This document shows positions 1 through 14,000 of a DNA stretch of 64,000 nucleotides, one piece after another. This DNA is from Stenocarpella maydis. Taxonomy: Eukaryota; Ascomycota; Sordariomycetes; Diaporthales; Diaporthaceae. The stretch is taken from the NCBI GenBank assembly GCA_002270565.1, contig NQMI01000016.1, positions 482,432 through 546,431 on the forward strand, read 5' to 3'. Under the pieces are notes generated by a model. The model had not been told where the DNA came from, did no database searches, and saw nothing but the letters and a program-made list of their open reading frames with translations. The position numbers were made by a program, and so were the translations under genes. Position 1 is the first letter of the stretch, and every line of letters begins with the position of its first letter.

Positions 1-1032
1 CCCAACCTTTAGAGACCTGTCTCAGGGAGGGACATGCTTCAGATACGTGCCTTTCGGCAGCAGTTATGACAGCGCACATGCAAAAGTTGGCTTTGACACT
101 CTTCTCCTTTTTTTGTTGTTATTTTTGGCGAAATGGAATACCCCTGAGGTCTATCACTGGGTGTTATAGACCTCCATACAGTTCAGAAACAGGCCTCTTG
201 TACGAACAAAGTTGATAGAATGGTTCCTTTTCTTTTCCTTTCTTTTTCTTTTTCTTTTTTTTCCCACTTTCACAGTTTGTCCATGGTGATCGGCGTTCCT
301 CTATTATGATAGCTCGTCCTTCTTTGAAAGATCATCCTCTTGGGGAACAAAATCCTTCTTTGATGATGGCTCATTCTTTCCGTGATGGCTCCGGGCTTCG
401 GTTCGACCAGCCGGCTGTACCACCGCGCCACTGCTTGTCGTGCAGTAAGTAGCTGGTGCGCACCAGCAGGTGTGCATTCAAGGAAAACAAAATCACAGTG
501 CAAAAAGCCCCATATTGGTCTCGAAATAGTGCCTAGAGGGGTCTCGTGGTGTCAAAGCCATGAATGCTTTTGACACGGGCAGAGGCTGCGCGGAGGTAGG
601 GATGTTGTCAGTCAGTCAGAGATGAGTCTACCCGAGGTCGATGTCGCTCGCACAACCCAGCCAGCAAAAATGGAGAGGGGTTGGTCAACAGCGCAGCAAA
701 AAAATCCCAGTCATTCCATGTTACGTCTATACGCCTTACAATGCCACGTTTTTAGCCCTGTCCCTAATCAATGCCAGAACCGAGAGCTGCCACCGCCGTG
801 TGTGTATCTAGAGTCGCTCGCTACACCAAAAAAGAAGAAAAAAAAAAGATATCAAAATAAAACAGACGAACCATCATTTATAAAAACAGCTGATAGAGAG
901 AGAAAAAAAGGAAAAGGAAAAGCAACGTCCAGGGTATCAAAAGCCTCTTTCCTAACACAAGGAACAGAATCTTAAATTTGCTGGCATGCTCATACTCTCC
1001 TTCACCTCCCGTCAACGCCCCTGGCCCCAGAG
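1..1032. other. Intergenic, no gene seen
   Basis: Downstream flank of the transporter gene. It holds T-rich and A-rich runs (around 220-265 and 830-915) of the kind found in fungal 3' UTRs, plus a few short open frames without recognisable protein features. No RNA gene or repeat was recognised. Confidence 0.6.
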
Positions 1033-3100
1033 CTACGAGAAGAACTCATCCTGGGCCCTGTCCCACGGGTTCCGGTGGACCTCGTCCGCGCCGTCCCCGA
1101 AGGTCGGCGTGGCGGTGGGGGAGGCCTCCTCCTCATGGTCCTCCTCCCACGCGCGGGAGCCCTCTGCCAGCGGGCCTTCGTTCTCGACGTTCTTGACTCG
1201 GCCGTCGTAGCCGATGCGCTCGGCCGCCTCGAGGTACTCCTCGGTGACGGTGGTGTAGTCCTCGTTGGCGGTGCCGAAGCCCGAGGGTCCCGTCTCATCC
1301 TCGTGCGGGAGGGGCTCCTCCGTCGCCCTGTCGCGGTGCTGGTGGTGGTCCGGGGAGTGGACGATGCCGCCCGTCGTGGGGATGGACTCCTTGTGCTTGC
1401 CCTTCTTCTTGGCGGCCTTGGACTTGATGAGGTCTGCGCTTGGGGTCCTCGAACCCTGGGACGGAGCCATTGTTGATGGGGAGGATGAGGATGAGCGCGG
1501 CTCGATGTGGGGTATACGGGCGAAACTGGGCTGTGGGGTTATCCAGAGATCCCGGGAGGGCTTGTTGGCCGTGATGACGGGGTACTAGGGGCAGGTCAGT
1601 ATCTCTGTTGTCGGTCTTTTAGGATGAGTGACGGTGAGCACTCACATTCCAGTCACCAAATTCCATCTTCTTGGCCTTCTTGTAGAGGTCTTCATCACCT
1701 GGGTCCAGACTCGGCTCTTCGAAGTCGATGGTGCCATTCGTCCGCGACTGGGACCTTTCCCGGCTCGACTCGCCGCCCTGCAGTAGGGATGTGTGCTCGT
1801 TTATCTCGTGGGGGTTTGGCAGCCAGTACTTGGCCCTGCCTCCTCTTTCATAACGCATACCCGCCTTCAACCTCGCCAGTCGCGACTTGGAGGCCTCGTG
1901 GGCCATGACCTTGTCGTTGGAGTCGAACTGCCGGTACTTGTACTTGTCTCCACTAAAGGTCTCCTTTGTGTCCTCGATCAAGTCTCGGGGACCAAAGGCA
2001 TCTCGTATAGCGTATAAGACCGGGAGTCGCGCCGCAGACAGCCTGTTGTCAGCGTAATCGTGCCAGGAAAACGCGTACCAGTGTGCAATAGCGAAAATAG
2101 GCATCTCGATGCAGATCAGGGCGTCCTGGATGGCGGCCGCCAGATTGTCCTGGGTGTAGCCGTCAACATTGTCGGGAATGGCGCCCAGCCAGACTAGAAT
2201 GGACAGAGCAAAGCCTTGCCAGTAGGATGCAAAGATGATGAGCTTGATGCATAGGAACTTGGGCATGGGCCGGAAGGGCTTCAGGTCCTCGTGCATGCAC
2301 ACCCAGAACAGGCCCAGCGAATACAGACTCAGGGTGACGCTGATGTTGTAGATGATGCCGCTCCACAAGTAGCCAGAGCTCAGGTCAATATATCCCTCCT
2401 TGTACGTGCCCGTGGCCTTCATCACAATGGCGGAGATGCCCAGGATGGGCTTCAGCCACGCGTACTGGAGGATGCCCCTCTTGATAGCCAGGAAGGTATA
2501 CGGGTCGGAGATGTCGATGGGAGAGAGGACGTGGTCGAGGGGCCACAGGTGGTTGACAGGGGCTCGGCCGTGGGTCATGATGATCAGGCTCCGCTCGCCG
2601 CCCAGGTAGTTGATAAGGAGCTGGAAGAAGGTGTAGATGGTGAAGGCCTCGTACACGTCGCGGATCGGGTCGAGCCACTGGGCGGCGGAGAAGGAGACAA
2701 GGCTAACCCACGAGGAGATGGAGTAGATGGGCACCCTGGGAGTGCCAGTCAGTCTTGGTGCACACCGCAGACCAACCAGGGAGGGCGACGAGAAGACTTA
2801 CATGAGCAAGATGCGTACGACGTACCGCTGCAGTAGCGGCTTTCTGTAGTTCTTGCTGTGGCCATGTCAGTTGTTGGGCCCAGATAGGAGGGGGCGTAGA
2901 GCTTGCGATGGCATACAGTTGAAGCCATATCGCCCTGTCTGAGATGTTAGTTCGGGAATTCGGAGACTGGCAAGAGAGGGGGCGGTTGGGAGGCATGTCG
3001 TTGAAGCGTACACTATTGAGAAGAGGGTCGCGGACAAGGACGCGACGCCAGCAACCACCGTGGTGGCGTAGGTGAGCTTTTGTCCAGTGCCTCCGGCCAT
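1033..3100 (-). CDS. Organic solute transporter alpha-like membrane protein (DUF300/TMEM184 family)
   Basis: A seven-TM protein of the Ost-alpha/TMEM184 family; these proteins sit in plasma or vacuolar/endosomal membranes, and the fungal substrate is not known. I read five exons: 3100-3012, 2934-2917, 2855-2802, 2735-1646 and 1584-1033, giving 600 aa. All four joins keep frame and use GT..AG introns. Exon 2 is only 18 nt; it supplies the AIWLQ segment that must precede KNYRKPLLQRYVVRILLM to give the family signature. The core (about residues 10-330) has the typical hydrophobic segments and the PIYSISSWVSL, GGERSLI and YWQGFALSI motifs. The last exon (184 codons including stop) continues after GDWN with YPVITANKPSRD and a long acidic, low-complexity cytoplasmic tail ending DEFFS. 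The start is the MAGGTGQ methionine, because it leads straight into the first TM segment; an in-frame upstream ATG at 3223 gives only a proline-rich extension. The family is sure; the tail join is likely. Confidence 0.88.
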
Positions 3101-5061
3101 GGCTCCATGTGCTGGTGGAGCAAAGAGAAACGGAGGGGAGGAAGATGGGGGCAAAAGCAACAACCCTAAGAGGTCATGGCCGTCCTTTGGCGGCGAGGAT
3201 GGTGGTGGAGGAAGAGGCAACAAGGTGACGTGAGGGCACTACGCCTCCGTACACCACACTACGTAGGTCATGCCTCCTGACAGTGGGCAAGCTGGTGCGG
3301 AGTAGCAGAGGCCCATGGCAGATTTGGGGTCCAAGGGTCTTTCTTGTCCACTGATTGGCCGGCAGCCTTTCTCATTAGCGGCTTTTATCACATGCATGAC
3401 ATGACGTCTCTCACAGGGCTGGAAATACGCCTAATAAATCAGGGTTCAGACTCTAGTGGTGTATGTAGTAAATATCAACTTGGAAGTTTGAATGTAATAC
3501 CAAACTTGCGCCGGGTTTCACATGAGCTCAGGGGTTTCTTGCAGTAGACGTCTCTTAATTCATTTTTTTCTGAAAAAAGGAGAGGAAAAAAACTACTTAT
3601 TTTTCCCTTCCAGAACGTAAACCAACTAGACATACATTTCTCCTGTCTCCAAACCCATCTATCCACTTGGGGCCACTAGGTTACCCTGGTTACGTAGCAT
3701 CAGCTCATGTGTATAACCTTGACTCTTTTCTCCTCGAGAAACATCCGAATCATCACATGTCAGCAAACTTGGTCGTTGACAGATAAATTTGCACGAGTAC
3801 GAAAACGTTCTTGCTTATCTAGGTGAATAATAGAGTTAGTATTACGCCCAGAAAGGTATCTTGATGCCTAGCTGACCAGGTATCAACCGGGCGACGAGGA
3901 ACATTCCGAGCTGTTGCAAGTCGCACAGGTTTGAGCCCAGGTGCCCTTGCTACCAACGGCAAGCATTCCAGTGCTGATATGGCACATCATGAAGACGAAA
4001 TTGGGAGCACCGCCATGGAAAAATAGATAGCCAGGTACCGAGAATCCTGCTTGCGTGGACCTGTCAGGCAAGACAGGAGATCTGAATATCTGCCCGACCA
4101 TGGCGCCCACTGGCACACCTGCTTTGTATAGAGGTATCGTAAACCCCGGTTTCCCATTGATTCAAAGTTGTGTGGTGTGTCAATCTCCATACAACAGGAA
4201 ATCCACCGACGGCCGGATACAAGAGGAGCTCGGTATTCTTCGCAGCTATGGGTGCATATTCGCACCGTAATTGATACCAGCCCCGCTCAGCTCACTCATG
4301 GATACCTAGTTAGACACATACTAGATGTTTTCCTCTTGCTTGACTAGAGCATCACTGATGAGAGCTTCAAGTTTCACCACACACTGCCTCTAAGCAGTAC
4401 GACAGAGGTGCCGCCATAATGTAACTTCTGTCGATGGTAAGATCAAGTAAATCCTGAAAAATATTCAATTCGAATTTAATGTTGGCCTGCGTTAAATGTG
4501 AGCACTCAAGTATCTTGTGGTAACCTGTCAACCCATTCCTCTGTACCTACCTACTTACTTAAGTAGGTACCTAGATGTGGTTTGACAGACGTTGACAAAG
4601 CAGCCGAGCTTCAGACGGACTTAAGAGGACCTGAGCACGGACGGCACGTCACCCGCAGCACAGGTGCAGCGGGCATACTCCGTATAGTGTATATGCAGCT
4701 GCCAGCGACCCCTGTCCATGTTGGTCCGCTCAATTACACTAAGCCTGGGCAATTATTTGGGGGAAGTTCAAAGCTACACGACGCAACGCCCCTTCGAGCA
4801 CCAGCGAACTATTGCGCATCCCATTGAGCCGCCGCGGGACAGCCATCCTACCCCGAAAAGCCTCTCGCTTGTGATGCGATTTCGATCACCCCCTGGCGAC
4901 TTGTATTCAGAAGGGGGCAGCATGAAATAAGGCATGGCGAAGGTGGCCAGTTTCCCAACAGCTGACAGAGGTTGGGAAGCACCGAGGGCTGCGACCACGG
5001 CCGGCGAAACCGACACCGCAGCTAGCTGAGACACGGCCGGGGCCCTGTGTCGGGAATCAAG
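3101..5061. other. Divergent intergenic region, shared promoter space
   Basis: About 2 kb between two divergently transcribed genes, so it must hold both promoters. Only short frames without protein features are present. It contains a near-perfect 20-nt palindrome at 4549-4568 (arms ACCTACTTA and TAAGTAGGT) and one copy of the 9-mer TACTCCGTA at 4676-4684 that recurs elsewhere in the window. No RNA gene was recognised. Confidence 0.6.
4549..4568. repeat. 20-nt palindrome
   Basis: Arms ACCTACTTA (4549-4557) and TAAGTAGGT (4560-4568) are exact reverse complements separated by CT. It could be a transcription-factor site or a simple-sequence derivative of the TACC/GGTA runs common in this window's spacers; the function is unknown. 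Confidence 0.6.
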
Positions 5062-8000
5062 ATGGACAGGAGTCCACTGGCCGCCAGCCCCTTCGTGAAT
5101 TCGCCTTTCAGCGGGTATGTCGCTTCTCACCTGCCTCGGGGCGTCGTACTGACACCGCTGCTCTCCTAGCATATTCCTCGCATGGTACCTAACCGCACTC
5201 GTGCTCTCCGTCTTCTTCCTTGGATACTTCAACAGAGCAATCGCATCTCTCATCTCCCTGCTGCTCCGATCCTATCTCTGGAATGCCCACGGCATATACG
5301 TCGATATCAAAGCACTCCAGATCTCCCTGCTAGCCGGTCGCATATTCATCAAGGGGCTCCGATACCATGGGAACAACGAGACCTTCTTCGTACACGATGC
5401 ATATATAACATGGTCATACTGGCAGTGGAGGGTCCGAGATGCGGACATTGAAAGAGCGAGGGCTGGTGACGGCCAAGGCAAAAACGACAAGAACGCGAAG
5501 CTGCCATGTCGCGTCAATGTTGTCATGTCTGGGCTCGAGTGGTTCATTTACAACCGCAGCGCGGCCTATGACTCAATACTGGCCGGATTGGTCGATGAGC
5601 AAGCGTCCACCTCACCTGTGGCGCAGGAAGACGAGCAATCCAAGCTGAGGAGACGAGCCGATAAGAAGTCAAACGTGCCTCCTCGGGACTCCCCGCCCCG
5701 AAAGTCTACCTCGAACAGGGCCGAGTCGGGAGAAAGCAGCATGAGTGGCTTCGGAAAGCCCAAGGCGACTTTCCAGTCCTCCGGGTCAGACGAGGACGTG
5801 GCGGATCCAGACAGGTCGGGGTCCCAAGATGAGCTGCCGCTCTTGCTTCACTTCTACCCCATCAACCTGCAGTGTAACAAGGCTGCCGTGGTTATGGGCA
5901 ATGATAACACACAGGCCGTCATGATCGTCAATGCCAAGGGATTCTCCGGCGAGATCGATGCAAGTGCGACAGACACGCCTGATCCGTACCGCCAGATCTA
6001 CAAGATCAAACTCGACAGCCCGGTTATTGAGATGAGGGACAATATAGATTACAGAGAGGATCAAACCAATAGAGCAGTTCGGGAGAAGCAAGTCGCAAAG
6101 GACTCCGGCCCTCTGCCCAGGCGCTCGTTCTTCCGACGCTACCGACGAAAAGCCCTATCTCAGCTGCGGAATCTGGTTCCCTTCTGGAGATCCTCTGTCG
6201 AGTCGTTCTCCCCCGGGGAACATACCCCAATTGCCACAGCGGACAGGCAGATGCCGGGGTCCAGTCATTGGCAGGGTCTCTCGAGGTATCTGGACGACCT
6301 CGAGCGAAACGAACAATTGCGATGGGCTGGTGTGGAATACGCCGCTGTTAACACTATCATGGACACGCCAGAGGCAACCATCACAATTTACTGGGACACT
6401 CCAGCCTTGGTTGCGCCTCGGAGACCCCGTACCGTCGAGAAGGCAACGAGATCAGACGATGGTGCAAACATCAACGGCGATGATCCGCCCGCCTGGGGCA
6501 TCAACTTGTCAATCAAAGGCGGCTTCGTTAATTACGGGCCATGGGCCGATCGCCACCGTGCGGAACTGCAACGCGTCTTCTTCCCGGGGCTTTGCAAGGA
6601 TTCCCAGCCGGCTGAGAAGCTTCCGGTGGGAGCCAGCAGGGTTCCCACCCAGTTCAAACTGTACGTTGAGCTAGATGATGAGGTGACCCTCCGAGTACCG
6701 ATCCGGGAGGAGTCGAAGAATTGGAGGTTCAGAGGCCAGGAACCTCCCATAAGAACAGACAAGGAACGCGACAAACAGAGCACGAGGAATCGGCTCAAGC
6801 AGTCTGACCAAGGTGTCACGGGTGGTTTCGAACGTCAATATGGTTGGCTTGATGTTAAGATCGGGGCCAATGCTACAGTATCGTACTCAATGGACATGGT
6901 CGCCCACGCCCACGGATTCTCCAGCTCACTTGACCTCGACTTCCCAAAAACCGAGATAACAAGTAGCATCAACCACGAACTGCTCTGGCGGTCCGGCAAG
7001 CAGCGCATATCCTGTGACCTCTCCACGCCCCTCAAGTGGAATGCTCTTCGTCAATGGCGCTTCGATATCGCTACTGACGCCCTAGAATTATTCATTCTCA
7101 GAGACCACATCTTCCTCTTGACCGACCTTGTCAATGACTGGTCAAGTGGGCCTCCCGCCGAATACCTTGTCTTCACGCCTTTCAAGTACTTCCTCGACTT
7201 GCATTTCTCGAACCTCAAACTTTACCTCAACGTGAATGACGGCAACATCATCAACAAGCCGACAGATCCAGAAGACAACGCGTATATCATTGTCACAAGC
7301 CCTCTCCTCGAGTCGAGCACGTGCATCTCACTTGACAAATTTCGGCCGTCTCGAAGCATGATTCCCTTCGATGTTCGCGCCGAGGAGGCTTTTATCACCT
7401 TGCATGTCCCGCCGTGGAATACCCAAGCGAGCTTTGTCAAATCGATGTCCGTTGGCCACCTTGAGAATTTGGTTGTTGACGGGCAATACCATTACAATGC
7501 TGCGACATCCCCAGCGCTAACAGACACGCTCGTCGTCAACGTGAATGGGCAGTCTCCTGTAGTCCATCTCTATGGATTTGTCATTAGATATGTCATGAAG
7601 TTGAAGGACAACTACTTCGGCGACGACATGCACTTCAAGACATTGGAGGAGTATCAAGAAATGCTCGATGCCAAAGACAAGAACCCCGATGCGGAAGTCG
7701 TTGCGAAGCCACCGTTCAAGAAGTCCAATGACATGGATGTGATGTTGAGCGTCAGGCTCGATGACCCCAAGCTGCTCTTGCCTGCCAACCTCTATTCCTC
7801 GGAAAACAATGTGCAAATCGACGGGCCGCTCCTATCTGCGGACCTGCGGTTCACGAATTACTACATGGATCTGGACTTGGTCATCAGTCCGATCCACTTG
7901 TCTTTGGGACACGGCGAAAGCGGCCATGAAACACCTCTCAGTGCAACAGGCACCACCCAGATGTTTATCGATGGCATCACCGTATACGGACACCGTGTAT

Positions 8001-11000
8001 TCGGATTGCCGCCGACGGAGCCCACATACCTGTGCAACTGGGACCTAGGCATTGGTGCCATCACTGGAGAGTGTACCGCTGATTTTCTCACTACCCTTGT
8101 GAGGGGAGGCAAGGCCTTTGGCCTGAGCTTCGACGACGACGAGAACGCGTTGGTGCCCAGCTCGTCAGTCATCATGTACGATGTGACATTCCTGCGCGTT
8201 TCAGTGCTATCCATCAGGCTGTGGCTTCACGTTGAAGAGGCCGCCTTCCTCTTCTCGACTGGCTCGATTGACGTCAACTTTAACGACTGGGCGACATCCC
8301 ACTACTCAAAGCGAGCCAACGTCAAGATACCGGACATACAGCTATCTTGTGTGAACGCAGAATCTGCATCTAGGCAGAGATCGAGATCTTATGATACAGT
8401 CGAGACAAACCTCCTCGTCCGAACTAGCATCCACCTGGCAAGCATCGCACGGAAGTTTAATTTCTCGAACGAGCGCAGGCTTCAGCAAGAGCTCATCAAA
8501 CGTGAAGATCAGAGGACCTTTCGAACCCCCTTCCTCCTTCTCCCAGGCTTCGCCGGCGATTTCACCCCAGAACCAATCGACCCAGTAGCTCAACCTGTGC
8601 CGCCTGTACCGCAGCCGACGCTTGAGGATGACGTCCCATATGACAAAGTCTCCCCGTTGTCTAGGAGCACATCACAACACTCCAAATGCCTCAGGCATAA
8701 GTCGTCATTTCTGACAGCATCAAGCCCAAGCCAAAGCAGTATCAAACGCTCAAGTCAAAGCAGCATCAAACGACCGTTGAGTTCTCAGCATTCTTCGCGC
8801 CGCTCGAGGCTACCAGAAGGCCTGCGGCCTCTGACGGCACTCGGCCAACAGAGTCTTCATCGCAGAGACCCCTCGGCATCCACTGGTCGCCACTCGGCCT
8901 TCTATAGTGCTTATGCAGACATTGGGGAGAGAAGAGACCAAGTGCATAACACAGTAGCGTTCTCCAGCCAGTACTTTGCACCATACTTCCCTCTCGAGAC
9001 AGTCCAGCCAGACATCAGGGAGACTCTAGAGCCTAGCACCGAAGCACACGAAGAATCTGCTGCCGCTGCCACGGCTTTCGAACTAGATGACATTGATCCA
9101 GCCAACATGAGGGAGGACAGCGCGTACTCGAGCGTGGTCGTAGAGCTGCCCGTGGGACTGACGGCCTTCCTAAACCCGGTTGCTGTCAAGAACATATCAT
9201 CGCTGATCTATGCGCTTCAACCTTCGAACCCAGAGGACATACTCGATTCCTTGCAGGTTGATGCAATGGGCGACATCTTTTCCAAGCAAAGCAAGACGAA
9301 GATGAAAGGGAACTTTAGCGATTTGATGCTGAGGATACCCAGTGCAAATATTAGATTCGTCAACGGGTCCGAATTAGACTCATCGGAACCGCCTGAGGAA
9401 GAGAAGGATCAGTATGACGCCCACCTGAGCGATCTCGTGCTCACAACAAGGACCCAGAGCTCGTGGGAAGATCCATTCGACTTGGCCAGCGTCCAGCAGA
9501 AGAGCTCATTCCACGCGAGACTTGGCGTCCTCGAGCTGTCAGCAGCCGAGCGTCTCGCCTTGCACCTTGATACGCATGCAGCCGTCAAGGCACAGATCGA
9601 GAATGTCATGATCTCGATGGGCACCAAGGACATGACCTATCTTGATGGGGAAATCGGGGGCATAACGAGCAGCATATCATCCGAGAAGATCGAGTATCTC
9701 GCATCTCTTATTCACAGAACGACCGCACTGGCGACTGAACTGGAGAAAGTGTTCGAGCCAACACTCGCTCGTGAGGGCAACCTCGTCAAGTACTTGATTT
9801 ACAAGATTGTGAGCGAAGGTCGCAATGCTATTGACCCGACATTCTTGATCCGCCCGTCAGCTGTCCTACGATCTGCGAAGGCACACCTGCGAACGTATGA
9901 CTCATGGAAGCTTGCCGCGCGGCTGAGACAAATGTGGACAACATTGAACCCAAATAGCAAAGAGCGACTTGAGCTAGACTGCCTCGGTTCTGAATTCGAG
10001 TTCCCTGCAGACGCTCGACAGCAAGTCGTGCATGCATTCGAAAGTTGGAGGAACTGGGACCTCAGCAGTATAAACCAGTCGGAACTCATTCAAAACATAT
10101 TCGGCAAGGAGGACGATAGCACGAAGCCAGCATCGGCCATGGCGGACCTGCCATTCCTTGCCGTCATGCGGCTTCGCGACACTCAATTCGTACTCGACCC
10201 TGGTCCGAAGCAGAACGAAATCGTTCTCACCGATGTTACTACCAGATTTCAGGACAGGAAATCCTCGACTCCGGATGCCAGCCCAGAGTCTAGCAGCGAC
10301 CCAACCTCCATGACAATGCTCAATATCTACTGCAGCGAAGCCGCAATCAGGTTGAACTGGGATCTATGTGAGCTCGCCGAGGATGTCCTGAGGCTTTTCA
10401 CCAGGCTGCAGGACAGGAAGGAAGCCAGTGCCGAACGAAGCGCTGAATCACCCCCGAAGCCGGTTGGCAAGCCTCTGCATGTCGTTGCGTCCATCGGTCG
10501 GGGCGAGATGGCATTCGATGCTATCAACGTAAATTCCGTATCTCTTGCCGATGGCATGAAGGCGTCCGTTCTTGTCCGGCACGGCTCCAAAGATGTCACT
10601 GATACAGATTTTGTGCTCAGCTGTGAAGCCTTTACATCGCGGCTGCGCAGCCACACCCAAGTCATTGGTGTTTTCCAGCTGCTTGAGCCAGCTGTGATCA
10701 TCTCTCATACCTTACAGGCCACGGAGACGACTGATTCGCACGTCATCAAGGCATCAGCCAGCAGCAAAAAGCTTTCGCTCGTGGTCCAGCAGGATCCAAT
10801 CGGTCTGTTGGAAGTCCTCGACCTCCTGATCAAGGATGAAGCGGCGCAATTGTACCGGTTGAAAAGCCATCTGCCATCTTCCCCATCACCCAAGCCCAAA
10901 CAACCGCAAACAAAGATCAAGGATAGGCTGTCGTCATTCAGGGTTAATCTTGCCTTGTTCCTGGACAAGTATGATATCAGTGCTCCCCTGCTCCAGTCAT

Positions 11001-14000
11001 TGACGTATCGTATCTCTGGTGTTGTCGCTCGCGCTGCAATGGCTGCAAACTTTGGGAAGGAAATCATTTTCGATTTCGATATCAAGGAGAACTCCCACGA
11101 TATACAGATCAGAGTCAACAACAAGCCACGGTCTTTATCACTCCTCCAAATACCGCCTACCAACGGAAGGGTGAAGACTATCATGAGCGAGGGCGAGACC
11201 ACTGTTGAGACGTATGCGTCCATCGAGCTTATCCAGCTGGACGCTTCTGCAGTATACAGCTTGCTTAGCGCACTGAATAGGCCTGAGATATCAAGCTCGG
11301 TTGATGACATCCAGGAACTGGTGCAGCTTATCCAAAGGCATATTCGAGAGACCTTCAACGTGGGCCAGCAGTCACCTTCTGGGTCGCCGTCTCCACGGCA
11401 AGGCAGTATTCCGGGGGATAAGCCAAAGGCAGCATTAGTGTATCTCGCTCACGTCACTTGTGAGGGTCTAGAGATATTTGGAAACTCACGTCTGAAGTCG
11501 ACCACAGAGCCAATAGCTCATATCCTATTTCACCTGGGTGGCGTTCACCTGAGGATGGGCAATCGCCCGGAGGGTGACAGGCCGATTCTGGAATTCCCAG
11601 AGGTACATGTCAACCTGCGGCAGATTGAATGGGAGATCGCCAGAGGGACAGAGGCCGCTGTCCGGACCTGCGGCAGGTTGGCCTTTGGGGCACTTATTAC
11701 GGCGACCTCCAAGTTAGCCGAAGACGGGTCCGAGCAGAGGCATTTCAACGTTGCCACTGATGGGTTCGATGTGATTCTCTCCCCAGAGACCATCTCCACG
11801 GTTGTTGATGTCCTCGGGTACATGGGTGACAAGATCAAGGACCTTGACACATCCCGCGAGCTCGAACTGCTGCGCAAGCTAAAGCAGACCAAGCCAAAGA
11901 TCATAATCAGCGACGAGCAAGGGCAAGGGCAGGAAGACACAGACTTCCTTGACTCCTTCCTCTCCACGATCAGGTATAACTTTGAGATTCGCAAGATGCA
12001 GATCTGTTGGCTTGTCCTGACTGGGACTGAAGAGCCTGTGGAGGGCAAGGAGGACCTGGTTTTCGCCTGGGACAAGATCGAGCTGGGCACGCGCACGAAA
12101 AATTCCGCCAGGCTTACGATCGAGAACTTCCAGGTGCAGACGGTTCCGATCGGCCAGGACAAGAGACTGCGGTCTGCTAACTCAGCCCTGATGCCTGAGG
12201 TAGTCTTCAACGTGGCTTATGTATCCACAGCAAACACTCGCCGCATGGCTTTCCAGGCTGTTGGCAAGTCGCTTGACTTACGCCTCACGTCTGGCTTTGT
12301 TATCCCCGTGTCCAACGTGGCTGACTCCATCAACCTGTCCGTAAAAAACGTGCGAAAGGCATCGCAGGACTGGAACCCACCGAGGAGGCCCAGTCAGCCG
12401 GCGGCCTCAGCAGAGAAGCCAGCCGAGCGGCGGAACGCCTTGTTTGGGAACAAGAGGATGGAATCATGCCTGGTCGATGCGGACTTTGCTGGAGCCGGCG
12501 TCTACCTGGCTGCAAAGAAGGAACTAGACGACAGCTTTCGTTCATCAAGAGCGACGCGTGCTGGTCTCGCTGGAAAGTACGGGCAATTCACTGCTGATGA
12601 CACTGGCAGTAGTACAGTCATGAAGTCCCCCGGAGTCGCTTTCAAGGTGGAATACAGAGACCCCGGCAACGAGGATCCGTCCCTGTACGGCGAAATCAAA
12701 ATCGACGCCTCGAGCAACACGCTGTATCCATCGTTCGTCCCGCTGGTGCTGGACATGACGTCGAGCATCAAGGAGGTGCTCGCCAACGGGCAGGGCAAGG
12801 ACGTCGAGCCGCAGCAAGCTCTTGCCAAGACAAAGGCTGCCCAGGAGGACTATCTGCTTGATCCGAGTGCTGTCATCGGCCGGCTGAAGCTGAACCTGGG
12901 TCTGCGTATCTGCCGGCAGGAGTTCACGCTGAGCTGTCAGCCCATCGCACGCGTGGCAGCGTCGGGTGCCTTTGATGACATGTACTTCACGGTCAACACT
13001 GTCGCCTCTGCTGATCAAGGGAACTTCTTTGCCATGTCAGGAGCCGTCGCCAATCTCCGCGCATCTGTCCGCCACGTATACTCGCGGGAGGAGACAGGCC
13101 AGTTCAACGTGGACTCAATCGTCTTGTCTCTGATGAACAGCAAGCACGTCAGCGGCACCAGCGGCGTATCTGCCATCCTCAAGTTCAGCCCTATGGAGGT
13201 TTCTGTCAATGCAAAGCAGCTTCAGGACTTTCTGCTGTTCAGGGAAATCTGGATACCACGGGATGTACGCCAGACTTCGACGAATCCTATTGCTAAACTC
13301 GAGACGGAGACTTCTCAAGGGCCCCAGGGGCACCTGGTGCAAAGGTACCAGCAGGTAGCTGCTACTGCAGCCTTCCCGTGGACGGCTACGATATCCATGT
13401 CTGCTCTTGTTATCAACGTCGATCTTGGCCAAGCAATTGGAAAGTCGAAGTTTGCCATCAACGAGTTCTGGGTTTCATCCAAGAAATCATCAGACTGGGA
13501 GCAGAATCTTTGCCTTGGGTTTGAAAGGATCGGCGTTGACAGCCAGGGCCGCATGAGCGGCTTTGTAGCCATGCGAGACTTCAAACTTCGGACTGCCATC
13601 CAGTGGCCCCACAGAGAGCAGGCCCTGAACGAGACGCCCATGATCCAAGCATCAGTCACGTTCAGTCAGTTCCGGATCAAGGCTGCGTTCGACTACCAAG
13701 CCTTCCTCGTCGCCGACATCACGTCCATGAAGTTCCTCATGTATAATGTCAGGCGGTCGCAAGAGGGCAGCGGTGACCGGCTCGTGGCCACCTTCGACGG
13801 CGAGGCGGTCCAGGTTTTCGGGATCACAACCTCTGCCGCACAGGGAGTCGCTCTGTATCAGGCCTTTACGAAACTTGTGGCAGAGCGAAAGGCCAGCTTC
13901 CAGACATCACTCAAGGAGATCGAGAAGTTCATGAAGCGCGGCTCGATAGCCTCAAGCGTCGTGACGGTTCAGAGGCCGTCCATCTCCAAAACCCCCGACG

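Noticed and set aside
3101..3223. N-terminal extension of the Ost-alpha protein from an upstream in-frame ATG
   Set aside because: The added ~41 residues are proline-rich and unlike the family; the inner methionine leads directly to the first membrane segment.
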